Source: Alphaproteobacteria bacterium HT1-32 (GTDB lineage: Bacteria; Pseudomonadota; Alphaproteobacteria; Rhodospirillales; HT1-32). From it: a stretch of DNA of 64,000 nucleotides. Positions 16,232-24,908 of the stretch are shown here, piece after piece. A program made the position numbers and the translations under genes. How positions within the stretch are numbered: the stretch's first letter is position 1; each line of letters begins with the position of its first letter. Under the pieces are notes generated by a model. It saw only the letters and a list, made by a program, of their open reading frames with translations. It did no database searches and was not told the origin of the DNA. Location: assembly GCA_009649675.1 (NCBI GenBank), contig WJPL01000001.1:1632469-1696468 (forward strand). The letters run 5' to 3'.

Positions 16232-16906
16232 ATGCCTGACACAACGCCGACCAGCAGCAGGCGATCACGCCGTTCAAGCTGGAAGCAGAATCCGGAGGCG
16301 GTTCAGGCAAATATCCTGCGCGTCGCACGGGAGATTTTTTCCCAAAGCGGTTTGTCAGGTGCCCGGGTTGATGAGATTGCCGCCCGTACCGAGACATCCA
16401 AGCGGATGATCTATTATTACTTTGGCGACAAGGAGGGGCTTTACCTGCGGGCTCTGGAGGATGCCTATCACAGCGTCCGCATGCAGGAAGATGAGCTGGA
16501 CCTTGGCGGTCTCGACCCGGTTGATGCCCTGAGAAAACTGATCGAGTTCACCTTCGATCACCATCGGGAGAACAAGGATTTCATCCGGCTGGTGATGATC
16601 GAGAATATTCACGCCGGCCGGTATCTGGAGAAGTCAGAGAAAATCCGCGAGCTCAATCAGGGTGCAATTACCCAGCTTGAAAAAGTGATCGCGCGGGGCA
16701 AGGACCGCAAGATTTTCCGCATGGATGCTGACCCGATGGTTGTTCACTGGCAAATCAGCGCCATGAGCTTTTTCAATGTTTCAAACCGCCACACCTTCAC
16801 GAAGATCTTTGGTGAAAACCTTGCGGATGAAGAAGGCCAGTCTGTTTTGCGGGAGCAAACGGTGCGTGCGGTTCTGGGCGCGGTGATGATCATCGATAAG
16901 GCATAA
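16232..16906 (+). CDS. TetR/AcrR family transcriptional regulator
   Basis: A 224-residue DNA-binding protein preceded by an AGGAGG site at 16219-16224. The N-terminal helix-turn-helix is clear: AREIFSQSGLSGARVDEIAARTETSKRMIYYYFGDKEGLYLRALEDAY (about residues 34-82). The C-terminal part (HHRENKDFIRLVMIENIHAGRYLEKSE) resembles the RutR-like TetR subgroup that often controls aromatic or pyrimidine catabolism. The basic N-terminal tail (SSRRSRRSSWK) may add DNA contacts. It is divergent from the quinate/shikimate operon and so is its likely repressor, released by a pathway metabolite. The effector is unknown. Confidence 0.9.
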   Translation: MPDTTPTSSRRSRRSSWKQNPEAVQANILRVAREIFSQSGLSGARVDEIAARTETSKRMIYYYFGDKEGLYLRALEDAYHSVRMQEDELDLGGLDPVDALRKLIEFTFDHHRENKDFIRLVMIENIHAGRYLEKSEKIRELNQGAITQLEKVIARGKDRKIFRMDADPMVVHWQISAMSFFNVSNRHTFTKIFGENLADEEGQSVLREQTVRAVLGAVMIIDKA

Positions 16907-16970
16907 CCCCCGGAGCTGCGGTCTTCGGCCTTGTCGCCGCCCCGGGAGAGAGTCCGTGAAAATCTGTTGT

Positions 16971-17588
16971 CTAATTGCCGGCCCTGGCGACTGACGGATG
17001 GCCGTGGCCCATGGAGGTGCTCATGTCCGGCAGTTCGTGGGCGATGCCTTTATGGCAGTCGATACAGGTTTTCTCGCCGCTGACGAGGAAACGCTGATGG
17101 GCTTCCGAGGCCCGCAGGCTCTGGCGGGTGAAATCCATCGACTTTTCAGAATGACAGTTGCGGCATTCCAGGCTGTCGTTTGATTTGAACCTTATCCATT
17201 CGCGCTGTGCCATTTCCAGGCGTTTCGCCTCGAACTTTTCGGGCGTGTTGATGGTGCCGAAGATTTTCCCCCAGACTTCCTTTGATGCCTGCATCTTGCG
17301 GGCGATCTTGTCCGTCCAGTTGTGTGGCACATGACAATCGGAACAGATGGCGCGGACGCCGGACCGGTTGCTATAATGGATCGTTGTCTTGAGTTCGGCG
17401 AAGACATTGTCGCGCATCTCGTGACAGCCGGTACAGAATTTCTCGGTATTGGTCAGTTCCATGGCTGTGTTGAAGCCACCCCAGAAAATCACACCGGCAA
17501 TGAAGCCGCCGACTGTCAGAAAGGCCAGACTGTAATGAACGCTGGGCCGCCATAAAGTCGTCCAGAACCGTTTCAGGCGCGCTATCAT
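16971..17588 (-). CDS. napC: NapC tetrahaem cytochrome c, quinol dehydrogenase of Nap
   Basis: A 205-residue NapC/NirT protein with one N-terminal membrane anchor (residues 18-38) and four CxxCH motifs at 52-56, 82-86, 142-146 and 175-179. It takes electrons from the quinol pool and passes them to NapB in the periplasm. The start ATG at 17588 follows napB by 11 bases, and the gene is last in napEFDABC. No napGH is present in the window, so NapC is the only visible quinol-oxidising partner. The C-terminal tail after haem four ([11 protein letters not shown]) is short and ordinary. Identification is secure. Confidence 0.95.
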   Translation of the reverse strand: MIARLKRFWTTLWRPSVHYSLAFLTVGGFIAGVIFWGGFNTAMELTNTEKFCTGCHEMRDNVFAELKTTIHYSNRSGVRAICSDCHVPHNWTDKIARKMQASKEVWGKIFGTINTPEKFEAKRLEMAQREWIRFKSNDSLECRNCHSEKSMDFTRQSLRASEAHQRFLVSGEKTCIDCHKGIAHELPDMSTSMGHGHPSVARAGN

Positions 17589-17599
17589 GTTCAGGCTCC

Positions 17600-18043
17600 C
17601 TATTGCGGTTGCGCGAGGACGTGGTCGATGTCGACGAAGCTGTTGTTGACCGGGACCCTGACCTCATGCTGTGACACATGGCACTGATTGCAGAAATAGC
17701 GTCGCGGTGACACGGAGGCGAGAAACTGGCCTTCCCGATCCATGAAATGGGTGATGGAAACCATCGGTGCCTGACTTTCCGCGACGGCCCGGCGGCTGTG
17801 GCAGGTCATGCATTCGTTGACCCGGGCATCAACCTGATAATCCTCGGTCTTGTGCGGGATGATCGGCGGCTGTTCCGGATAGTTCCGGGCTTTGCGCAGA
17901 TCATCGTTGGACTGCTGCGACATCAGCGGCGGTGGCGGGTTCTGATCCAGCGGCGTGTCACGCAGGCCGGTCTTGCTGATATCTGCCGCCCAGGCACTGA
18001 CGGCAAGGGTCAGGATGACAATCGATGACAGGATGTATTTCAT
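17600..18043 (-). CDS. napB: NapB dihaem cytochrome subunit of periplasmic nitrate reductase
   Basis: A 147-residue exported cytochrome with a signal peptide ([20 protein letters not shown]) and two CxxCH motifs at 78-82 and 118-122. It relays electrons from NapC to NapA. I place the start at the ATG at 18043 because an AGAAGG site lies about seven bases upstream; an alternative ATG at 18049 overlaps the napA stop by ATGA and adds two residues. The prolines in [16 protein letters not shown] are typical of NapB N-termini that wrap around NapA. The gene is coupled to napA upstream and napC downstream. Confidence 0.95.
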   Translation of the reverse strand: MKYILSSIVILTLAVSAWAADISKTGLRDTPLDQNPPPPLMSQQSNDDLRKARNYPEQPPIIPHKTEDYQVDARVNECMTCHSRRAVAESQAPMVSITHFMDREGQFLASVSPRRYFCNQCHVSQHEVRVPVNNSFVDIDHVLAQPQ

Positions 18044-18045
18044 GA

Positions 18046-20544
18046 TCATACCTTCTCGATCTTGACGGCACATTTCTTGAAATCAGTCTGCTTTGACAAC
18101 GGGTCTGTCGCATCCAGCGTGACCTTGTTGATCAGCTGGCTGGCATCAAACCAGGGGACAAAGACAAGACCGCGGGGAGGCTTGTTGCGGCCCCGGGTTT
18201 CAACCCGGGTCAGCATATCCCCCCGCCGCGAGGCAATACGGATCTGGTCACCCCGGCGCAGGCTCATCTCCTCGGCATCCTGTGGATGCATGAAGCAGAC
18301 CGCATCGGGAAAGGCCCGGTACAGTTCCGGCACCCGCTGGGTCATCGATCCGGAATGCCAGTGTTCCAGCACCCGCCCGGTGGACAGCCAGAAAGGATAA
18401 TCCTGATCCGGGCTTTCCGCCGGTGGTTCATAAGGCAGCGCAAAAATAACCGCCCGCCCGTCCGGCTTGCCATAGAATTCAAATCCGGCCCCGGCCTTCA
18501 CATAGGGGTCTGATCCTTCCCGGAAACGCCACTGGGTTTCCTTGCCATCAACCACCGGCCAGCGCAGCCCCCGTTCCTGATGATAGGTGTCGAACGGTGC
18601 GAGATCATGTGCCTTGCCCCGCCCAAAAGCAGCATATTCCTCGAACAGGCCCTTCTGCGGGTAAAAGCCGAAATGCTCTGCTTCATGGTTGGCGTAGCCT
18701 GCTTCGATATCCTCGACCGGATAGGCATTCACCTGTCCGTTGGCGTACAGCACATCAAACAGGGTCTTGCCGCGATAGCCGGGATTGGCATCAAGCAGCT
18801 CTGCCGGCCAGACTTCTTCGGTCGTGAACCGCTTTGAAAATTCCATCAGCTGCCAGAGATCGGATTTTGATTCACCGGGGGCATCGACAAGCTGGTGCCA
18901 GAACTGGGTCCGGCGCTCGGCATTGCCATAGGCCCCTTCTTTTTCGACCCACATGGCGGTCGGCAGCACCAGATCGGCGGCCTGTGCGGTGACTGTCGGG
19001 TAAGCGTCGGACACCACGATGAAGTTTTCGGGATTCCGATAACCCGGCAAGCCTTCTTCCATCATGTTCGGTGCGGCCTGCATGTTGTTGTTTACCTGCA
19101 CCCAGTAGGCGTTCAGCTTGCCGTCTTTCAGCATCCGGTTCTGTTCGACGGCGTGATATCCCGGCTTCTCCGGAATGGTCCCTTCCGGCAGCTTCCAGAT
19201 CTTTTCCGCAACGGCCCGGTGCTTGGGGTTGTTGACGACCATATCCGCGGGTAGACGATGCGAGAATGTACCGACTTCCCGTGCCGTGCCGCAGGCTGAG
19301 GGCTGGCCGGTCAGCGAGAACGGGCTGTTGCCAGGTTGCGATATCTTTCCGGTCAGCAGGTGAATGTTATAGATCAGGTTATTGGTCCAGACACCGCGGG
19401 TATGCTGGTTGACCCCCATGGTCCAGAGCGACATGACCTTGCGGTCCGGGTCGGCATAAAGTTCAGCCAGTTCCTTCAGCCGGGATTTTGGCACCCCGGA
19501 CATTTCATGCGCCTTGTCGAGGGTATAGTCGGAAACAAAGGCCGCATATTCCTCAAACGTGGCTTCTTTGGACCCGCCCGCCTTGTCGGCATTCTTTGCA
19601 GCCATTTCCAGTGGATGCTCCGGGCGCAGGCCATAGCCGATATCGGTATTGCCGATCCGGAAATTGGTATGCTTCTCGACGAACGCCTTGTTCACACGGC
19701 CCGACTGAATGATGTGGTTGGCGATATAATTCAGGATCACCATGTCGGTCTGCGGCTTGAAGACCATTGGAATGTCGGCAAGGTCAAAGCTGCGATGTTC
19801 AAAGGTCGACAGCACAGCGACTTTTACATGCGGATAACTCAGCCGGCGGTCGGTCAGGCGGGTCCAGAGGATCGGATGCATTTCCGACATGTTCGACCCC
19901 CAGAGCACGAAGGCATCGGCATGCTCGAAATCGTCGTAACAGCCCATCGGCTCGTCGATGCCGAAAGTCCGCATGAAACCACCGACCGCTGACGCCATGC
20001 AATGCCGGGCGTTCGGATCAATATTATTCGACCGGAACCCGGCCTTGAACAGTTTCGAGGCGGCATAGCCTTCCCACACGGTCCACTGGCCGGACCCGAA
20101 CATGCCAACGGCGGTCGGGCCTTTCTTGCGCAGGGCGTCCTTGAACTTTTCCGCCATGATATCGAAGGCTTCGTCCCAGGAAACCGGCTCGAAGCTGCCT
20201 TCCTTGTCATATTTTCCATTGCGCTTGCGCAGCATGGGCTGGGTCAGCCGGTCCTCGCCATACATGATCTTGGAGAGGAAATAACCCTTCACGCAGTTCA
20301 GGCCGCGATTCACCGGGGATTTCACATCGCCATGGGAGGCGACGAGGCGCCCGCCCTTGGTTGCCAGCATTACTGAACAGCCGGTACCGCAAAAACGACA
20401 GGGTGCCTTGTCCCATTTCAGACCGATCTTGTCGGCTTCAGTGACAATATTGGCAGCTTTTGCCTCGCCACCCGGCAGTCCGGCGGCGGCAGCGGCCGTC
20501 GCAACGGCAGTGGCCTTGATATATTCACGGCGGGTCATTTTCAT
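18046..20544 (-). CDS. napA: NapA periplasmic nitrate reductase catalytic subunit
   Basis: An 832-residue molybdoenzyme that reduces nitrate to nitrite in the periplasm. It has a Tat signal (TRREYIK at 4-10 followed by an Ala-rich stretch), a 4Fe-4S site from C49, C52, C56 and C84, and the molybdenum-ligand cysteine C182 in [10 protein letters not shown]. Length and motif order are standard for NapA. Its start overlaps the napD stop by ATGA, which fits NapD binding the nascent Tat signal. It allows nitrate respiration under low oxygen or disposal of excess reductant. Confidence 0.97.
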   Translation of the reverse strand: MKMTRREYIKATAVATAAAAAGLPGGEAKAANIVTEADKIGLKWDKAPCRFCGTGCSVMLATKGGRLVASHGDVKSPVNRGLNCVKGYFLSKIMYGEDRLTQPMLRKRNGKYDKEGSFEPVSWDEAFDIMAEKFKDALRKKGPTAVGMFGSGQWTVWEGYAASKLFKAGFRSNNIDPNARHCMASAVGGFMRTFGIDEPMGCYDDFEHADAFVLWGSNMSEMHPILWTRLTDRRLSYPHVKVAVLSTFEHRSFDLADIPMVFKPQTDMVILNYIANHIIQSGRVNKAFVEKHTNFRIGNTDIGYGLRPEHPLEMAAKNADKAGGSKEATFEEYAAFVSDYTLDKAHEMSGVPKSRLKELAELYADPDRKVMSLWTMGVNQHTRGVWTNNLIYNIHLLTGKISQPGNSPFSLTGQPSACGTAREVGTFSHRLPADMVVNNPKHRAVAEKIWKLPEGTIPEKPGYHAVEQNRMLKDGKLNAYWVQVNNNMQAAPNMMEEGLPGYRNPENFIVVSDAYPTVTAQAADLVLPTAMWVEKEGAYGNAERRTQFWHQLVDAPGESKSDLWQLMEFSKRFTTEEVWPAELLDANPGYRGKTLFDVLYANGQVNAYPVEDIEAGYANHEAEHFGFYPQKGLFEEYAAFGRGKAHDLAPFDTYHQERGLRWPVVDGKETQWRFREGSDPYVKAGAGFEFYGKPDGRAVIFALPYEPPAESPDQDYPFWLSTGRVLEHWHSGSMTQRVPELYRAFPDAVCFMHPQDAEEMSLRRGDQIRIASRRGDMLTRVETRGRNKPPRGLVFVPWFDASQLINKVTLDATDPLSKQTDFKKCAVKIEKV

Positions 20545-20912
20545 GGCGCTGTTCCGGTTTGGTTATCTTCTGGGGCAGAGGTGTCTTCAAAAGGCAGGTC
20601 GAGTGACGCCACCGGCTCGGCATGGTGATAGACCATGGCGGCATTGATGACGCCGGGCAGGCGGCTGACATGGTCTACGAACTCGGTTACCTCTGACAGG
20701 CTGTCGGTTTCCAGTGTCACGATCAGCTTGCCGTTATGCGGGTCGGGTTCGATGTCAGCCCGTTTGTCCTGAACAATGGTCGCGGCAATGTCATCGGCAG
20801 CTTCTGGCAGAGCTGAAACAATCAGGCTGGTGAAATGAATTTCTGCCGGGCTGTTTTTCCTGTCAGGGGTGCGCGGAACGTTCAGCCGGTTGTCGGGATG
20901 GTCAAACTGCAT
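20541..20912 (-). CDS. napD: NapD chaperone for NapA maturation
   Basis: A 123-residue cytoplasmic protein starting at the ATG at 20912, which has an AGGAAA site seven bases upstream; a GTG sits one codon earlier. The NapD fold is seen in [23 protein letters not shown] and the later [13 protein letters not shown]. NapD binds the Tat signal of NapA and holds back export until the molybdenum cofactor is inserted. This protein is longer than the roughly 90-residue enterobacterial form, with about 25 extra N-terminal residues ([22 protein letters not shown]) and an acidic C-tail. The start overlaps the napF end. Confidence 0.9.
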   Translation of the reverse strand: MQFDHPDNRLNVPRTPDRKNSPAEIHFTSLIVSALPEAADDIAATIVQDKRADIEPDPHNGKLIVTLETDSLSEVTEFVDHVSRLPGVINAAMVYHHAEPVASLDLPFEDTSAPEDNQTGTAP

Positions 20913-21189
20913 CACGGTTTCCTGTGGTGAAGGTCAGGGCGCCAACCGGACAGACCGGAATACAGTCGCTGCATCCCGTACAGTCGCTGGTGATCTCCGG
21001 ATGATAATGACCGCCGGTCCGGGGGCGGAAGCGGATCGCCCGTGGTTCGCAGGCGTCTTCACAGGACCGGCAGGCGGTGCCTGCAAAGGCCAGACAATGT
21101 GGTTCGATCGCCAGAACCGCAGCCTGTTCTTCGCGGGCGCGCACTTTTCCCGTCAGCAGGCCCCGCCGGCTCAGGTTGTTCTGGTGCAT
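20902..21189 (-). CDS. napF: NapF-like ferredoxin, short form with two 4Fe-4S sites
   Basis: A 95-residue protein read from the ATG at 21189; a GTG at 21204 would add five residues. It keeps the NapF N-terminal segment (LSRRGLLTGKVRA) and then jumps to the NapF C-terminal half: cysteines 32, 40, 43 and 47 (CLAFAGTACRSCEDACEPRAI) and a classic site at 70, 73, 76 and 80 (CTGCSDCIPVCPVGA). Enterobacterial NapF is about 164 residues and has two further clusters in between; about 60 residues covering them are missing here. NapF is a cytoplasmic protein that interacts with NapA before export. The gene is read in frame without an interruption, so this looks like a compact form rather than a pseudogene. 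Confidence 0.9.
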   Translation of the reverse strand: MHQNNLSRRGLLTGKVRAREEQAAVLAIEPHCLAFAGTACRSCEDACEPRAIRFRPRTGGHYHPEITSDCTGCSDCIPVCPVGALTFTTGNRDAV

Positions 21190-21218
21190 TGATTGTTTTC
21201 CCACCTCAAATCAAAGCT

Positions 21219-21401
21219 TCAGCCCGTCGGGGGGCCGAGAATGATCTGGCTCATCCAGACGAGAAACCCGAACCCGCCAACACCGGCAACAGCGACAATG
21301 GGAGCCAGAAGAATGGTCAGGAACAGAAAGGTCTGCAATTCGTCAGACTTTCTGGTCTCGGACAATTGTCCTGTTGTTTCAGTTTCTGGCTGAATGGTCA
21401 C
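21219..21401 (-). CDS. napE: NapE single-span membrane protein
   Basis: A 60-residue protein with one central membrane span (residues 23-50, LQTFLFLTILLAPIVAVAGVGG). The start is a GTG at 21401 with GGAGG six bases upstream. The sequence ELQTFLFLTILLAPIVAVAGVGGFGFLVWM is typical of NapE from alpha- and gammaproteobacterial nap operons. Its function in nitrate reduction is not established. It is the first gene of napEFDABC and lies about 80 bases from the FNR-type box. Confidence 0.9.
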   Translation of the reverse strand: MTIQPETETTGQLSETRKSDELQTFLFLTILLAPIVAVAGVGGFGFLVWMSQIILGPPTG

Positions 21402-21480
21402 CTCGGGCCTCCGTAAACCTGAATGCTGTGCATTTCTTTTGTTCAGTTGCCGTACTTACAGCAGTTTGGGGAGCAGAACA

Positions 21481-21494
21481 TTGATATGCATCAA
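21481..21494. promoter_or_regulatory. FNR/NnrR-type box
   Basis: TTGATATGCATCAA is a perfect match to TTGAT-N4-ATCAA, the consensus of FNR/CRP-superfamily oxygen and NO regulators (FNR, FixK, NnrR). The sequence is fully palindromic. Its centre lies about 86 bases upstream of the napE start on the minus strand and about 67 bases upstream of dusA on the plus strand. The nap operon is the expected target; the distance would fit a class II site if the leader is near 45 bases. Confidence 0.85.
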
Positions 21495-21554
21495 GTACGG
21501 CCATGTAATCCGGCAGGCTTGATTCTTCAGGCTTGTGACCGGTATTGAGTGCTT

Positions 21555-22607
21555 ATGACCGGCAGCCAGCAAAACCGCCCCCTCCAGCCGCACCCCATAT
21601 CCGTCGCTCCGATGATGGACTGGACGGACCGGCATGACCGTTATTTTCTCCGGCTGATTTCACGGCGGGTGCTGCTTTATACAGAAATGGTGACAACGGG
21701 TGCGCTGCTGCATGGCGATGCGGCGCGACATCTGGATTATGACGCGTCGGAGCATCCGGTCGCCCTGCAACTGGGAGGCAGCGAGCCGGAGGCAATGGCG
21801 GAATGTGCCCGTCTGGCCGAACAATGGGGTTATGACGAGATCAATATCAATGTTGGCTGTCCGTCAGACCGGGTGCAGTCCGGAGCTTTCGGGGCCTGCC
21901 TGATGCGGGAGCCGGAAACCGTGACGGCCTGTGTTGCGGCGATGAAGGCGGTGGTTAAGGTGCCGGTGACGGTGAAATGCCGGATCGGCGTTGATGACCA
22001 GCCGGAAGGACCGGCATTGCGCAGCCTGATCGCGCAGGTCCGTGATGCCGGCTGTGACGGGGTGACGGTTCATGCCCGCAAGGCCTGGCTGTCCGGCCTG
22101 AGCCCGAAAGAAAACCGGGATGTGCCGCCACTGAATTATCCGTTGGTCTATGATATTGCGGCAGAAAACCGGGGCTTTCCGGTCGGGATCAATGGTGGGG
22201 TGGTCACCCTCGATGAGGCGGCGACCCACCTTGACCATGTGGCCAGCGTAATGATTGGCCGTGCCGCCTATCAGACCCCCTGGATACTGGCCGATGTCGA
22301 CAGCCGGTTCTATGGCGAGACACCATCCGGTCAGGACCGGTTTGATCTGGTCGAGGCAATGCTGCCCTATATCGAACGCCGGACATCGGAAGGTGTCTGG
22401 CTGAGCCGCATCACCCGCCATATGCTCGGCCTGTTTCAGGGCCAGCCCGGCGCAAGGCAGTGGCGCCGGCATCTCAGCGAGAACGCCCACAAGCCGGAAG
22501 CCGGTGCCGATGTGGTCAGGGAGGCGCTGGAAAAAGTCCGCCGGCAGGCCGACCGTCAGCGGCTGATTTCAGCCGACAAGCATCTCGCGGCTGATCTGGT
22601 CAACTGA
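21555..22607 (+). CDS. dusA: tRNA-dihydrouridine synthase A
   Basis: A 350-residue FMN enzyme that reduces uridines in the D-loop of tRNA (positions 20 and 20a for DusA). I use the ATG at 21555 rather than a GTG two codons earlier. DusA-type features are PISVAPMMDWTDRHDRYFLRLISRRVLLYTEMVTTGALLHG at the N-terminus, the LQLGGSEPE and NVGCPSDRVQSGAFGACLM segment with the catalytic cysteine, and HARKAWLSGLSPKENR. Its last 39 bases overlap the end of the convergent hydroxy-acid oxidase gene. It is divergent from napEFDABC and may share the FNR-box region. Confidence 0.95.
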   Translation: MTGSQQNRPLQPHPISVAPMMDWTDRHDRYFLRLISRRVLLYTEMVTTGALLHGDAARHLDYDASEHPVALQLGGSEPEAMAECARLAEQWGYDEININVGCPSDRVQSGAFGACLMREPETVTACVAAMKAVVKVPVTVKCRIGVDDQPEGPALRSLIAQVRDAGCDGVTVHARKAWLSGLSPKENRDVPPLNYPLVYDIAAENRGFPVGINGGVVTLDEAATHLDHVASVMIGRAAYQTPWILADVDSRFYGETPSGQDRFDLVEAMLPYIERRTSEGVWLSRITRHMLGLFQGQPGARQWRRHLSENAHKPEAGADVVREALEKVRRQADRQRLISADKHLAADLVN

Positions 22608-23687
22608 AGTTGCCCCCAGCTGGGCCAGGGTCAGGCTGATCTCTTCAGCCAGCAGGTCGGTGAAGTCGTTGAGACCGCGTTCGCCATCAGCTGCCAGGGC
22701 GTAGAGCAGGACGCGACCAACCATGGTGAAATCAGCACCGACGGCACAGGTTTTTACAATATCCTCGCCGCCGCGCAGGCCGGAATCGAACAGCAGGGGA
22801 TAGTCATCCCCGACGGCTGCACGGATGCGGGCCAGCGCGTCAATGGCGGCGGGGGCGCTTTCCAGTTGCCGGCCACCATGGTTCGAGACCTCCACCGCAT
22901 CCACCCCGGCATCACGGGCCAGCAGGGCGTCTTCGGATGAAGTCACACCCTTCAGCACCATCCGGCCTTTCCAGTTATCGCGGACACGGGCGAGGAAATC
23001 CCAGTCGGCGCGGGCGCGGCTTTTGGTGCGGTCGAAATCCATGCCCGGTGCCTTGAAATTGGCAAGGTCCGGCGCGCCTTTTGCCAGTGTGGCAAGCGAC
23101 CAGCAGGGATGCAGGGCAAAGTCGATAAACTGGCTGGGGCCGATCCTGAAGGGCATCTTGAAGCCGCGGCGCAATTCCCGCGGTCTGCGACCGACTTCCG
23201 GCACATCGACTGTAAAGATCAGGGTCTCGTATCCGGCGGCCCCGGCCCGGTCGAGCAGCTTGTGGCTGACATCTTCGTCACCGCCAAAATAGAGCTGAAA
23301 CCAGGCGTTGCCGTCAGCCGTCTCGATCATTGGTTCCAGCGCCGTGGAGGCGGCGGTTGAGACGCCGAGCGGAATTTTATGTTTGGCCGCAAGGCGGGCC
23401 AGCATCAGATCGGCACCGGGTGTCGACAGGTTGCACATGCCCATCGGTGCGATGCCGAAGGGCAAGCCTGTTTCCTTACCCAGAACAGAACTTTTCAGGC
23501 TGCGATGTTCGACATTCTTCAGCACACGGGGTTGCAGCTGAATGTCATTCAGCCGCTGCCGGTTACGGCGATCTGCACCACCCTCACCGGCGGCCCCGTC
23601 GATATAGTCGAACACCATCCAGGGCAGACGCCGCCGGGCCAGCCGGCGGGCATCTTCCCAGGAACATATCTGGCGTGTCTGAAACAT
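22569..23687 (-). CDS. FMN-dependent alpha-hydroxy-acid oxidase/dehydrogenase (LldD family)
   Basis: A 372-residue (beta/alpha)8 flavoprotein starting at the ATG at 23687; no strong ribosome site is visible. Seen: the N-terminal RRRLPWMVFDYIDGAAG, the FMN-site segment FGIAPMGMCNL and FQLYF, and the catalytic SNHGGRQL with the active-site histidine and arginine. The family oxidises 2-hydroxy acids such as lactate, glycolate and mandelate to 2-oxo acids. The gene lies 12 bases after comE of sulfopyruvate decarboxylase, so its product may feed sulfopyruvate into that enzyme by oxidising 3-sulfolactate. That substrate is inference; L-lactate is the default alternative. Its stop region overlaps the dusA end. 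Confidence 0.9.
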   Translation of the reverse strand: MFQTRQICSWEDARRLARRRLPWMVFDYIDGAAGEGGADRRNRQRLNDIQLQPRVLKNVEHRSLKSSVLGKETGLPFGIAPMGMCNLSTPGADLMLARLAAKHKIPLGVSTAASTALEPMIETADGNAWFQLYFGGDEDVSHKLLDRAGAAGYETLIFTVDVPEVGRRPRELRRGFKMPFRIGPSQFIDFALHPCWSLATLAKGAPDLANFKAPGMDFDRTKSRARADWDFLARVRDNWKGRMVLKGVTSSEDALLARDAGVDAVEVSNHGGRQLESAPAAIDALARIRAAVGDDYPLLFDSGLRGGEDIVKTCAVGADFTMVGRVLLYALAADGERGLNDFTDLLAEEISLTLAQLGATSVDQISREMLVG

Positions 23688-23699
23688 CACCGGTTGCTG

Positions 23700-24254
23700 T
23701 TACGCGCGAACCTCTTTCATGAACCGGTCGGCAATGACGACCGGGTCCATGTCGATAACCGGCACCTTGATGTTTCCGGATTCGCATTTGCAGACGATGA
23801 TGGTCATCTTGTCCGATGCCAGCGCCGCTTTCATGACGTCCGGTGTGTCTTCGGCCTTGCACTCGACCACATTTTCACAGCCACAGGCTTTCGCGACCTC
23901 GGTCAGCGAGGTCTTGAGACCGGCATAGGTCTGCTGGTCACCGGTTGATCCATAGCTGCCGTTATCGATGATCAGCAGGATGAAGTTGTCGGCGACATTG
24001 TTGGCGATGGTCGGCAGGGTGCCGAAGTTGGTCAGAACCGAGCCGTCACCGTCAATCGAGATGACTTTCTTGTTCTGCGCCAGCGCCAGACCGAGGCCGA
24101 TGGAAGAGGACAGACCCATGGTGCCGAGCATGTAGAAATTGGTCGGCTGGTCGTCCAGCATGTGCAGTTCCTGCGACGGCAGGCCGATATTGCAGATGAC
24201 GAGCTGATCGGAAATGACCGGGATCAGGCTCTTGATGACTTCACTGCGGATCAT
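23700..24254 (-). CDS. comE: Sulfopyruvate decarboxylase beta subunit (ComE type)
   Basis: A 184-residue thiamine-diphosphate-binding subunit. The cofactor motif GDGSVLTNFGTLPTIANNVADNFILLIIDN is seen near residues 69-98, with NIGLPSQELHML at the N-terminus as in ComE. Split ComD/ComE proteins of about 170 and 190 residues convert 3-sulfopyruvate to sulfoacetaldehyde, in coenzyme M synthesis in methanogens and in sulfolactate and cysteate catabolism in bacteria. The start overlaps the comD stop by ATGA. Phosphonopyruvate decarboxylase is related but is usually one fused chain. No phosphonate gene lies nearby, so the sulfonate reading is preferred. Confidence 0.85.
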   Translation of the reverse strand: MIRSEVIKSLIPVISDQLVICNIGLPSQELHMLDDQPTNFYMLGTMGLSSSIGLGLALAQNKKVISIDGDGSVLTNFGTLPTIANNVADNFILLIIDNGSYGSTGDQQTYAGLKTSLTEVAKACGCENVVECKAEDTPDVMKAALASDKMTIIVCKCESGNIKVPVIDMDPVVIADRFMKEVRA

Positions 24255-24754
24255 TCTTGGCCTCCTTTCCAGAAGCTGGCGTCGGTCAGAATCGCGGTCG
24301 GTTTCTTCGCCATGTAGGTGTGTTTCAGAATGGCGTCGAGTTCGTTCACATCGTCTGACTTGTGGAAGTGGTAGGTCGGGATGTTCAGCTGCGCCAGAAG
24401 CGCTTTCGTGTGAACAGCCATCTCGACCTGACAGGCCACCGGCTCGCCCAGCTCACCGCGATAGCTGATGATCATCGGCAGTGGGAAATGGTAATACTGG
24501 ATCAGCGTCACCAGCGTATTGATGGTCACACCGATCGCCGTGTTCTGCATGATGATGGCAGACCGTTTGCCGCCCATGAAGGCACCGGCGCAAAGCCCCA
24601 TGCCCTCGTCTTCCTTGTTCGCAGGAACATGGTGGATCGACGGGGTCTGATTGATTTTGTCGATAACGCCTGCAAGCTGCTTGCAGGGTACGGTCGTGAT
24701 GAACTCGACCTTGTTGGCAACGAGGTCGCCGACAATCTTGTCATTTACTGACAT
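24251..24754 (-). CDS. comD: Sulfopyruvate decarboxylase alpha subunit (ComD type)
   Basis: A 167-residue protein matching the pyrimidine-binding half of thiamine-diphosphate decarboxylases: residues 24-60 (CKQLAGVIDKINQTPSIHHVPANKEDEGMGLCAGAFMGGK) hold the conserved glutamate that activates the cofactor. The MSVNDKIVGDLVANKVEFITTVPCK opening and the 167-residue length fit ComD. It pairs with ComE, which overlaps it by four bases. The operon comD-comE-hydroxy-acid oxidase has no transporter or sulfoacetaldehyde acetyltransferase (xsc) in this window, so downstream steps would be elsewhere. There is no strong ribosome site in front. Confidence 0.85.
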   Translation of the reverse strand: MSVNDKIVGDLVANKVEFITTVPCKQLAGVIDKINQTPSIHHVPANKEDEGMGLCAGAFMGGKRSAIIMQNTAIGVTINTLVTLIQYYHFPLPMIISYRGELGEPVACQVEMAVHTKALLAQLNIPTYHFHKSDDVNELDAILKHTYMAKKPTAILTDASFWKGGQE

Positions 24755-24908
24755 GCGGATGATTCCAATCCCGGGATTAATTCAGGTGAAGCCTGATTTG
24801 TGCCTCAACAAAGACTTTTCTGCGAGTCATAAATTATTGAATCTCGCTTAATCCCTGCTTTAGAAAAACCGGAATATGGGGATTGTCTCCCAATCATCGC
24901 TGAAATTG
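24755..24908. other. AT-rich spacer upstream of comDE
   Basis: These 154 bases separate azlD from comD, both on the minus strand, and must hold the comDE promoter. The stretch near 24825-24855 is notably AT-rich and includes an imperfect palindrome TCATAAATTATTGA (24828-24841, 10 of 14 positions symmetrical). A weak hairpin, GATTG/CAATC, lies around 24878-24892. No coding frame or clear terminator was recognised. Confidence 0.4.
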
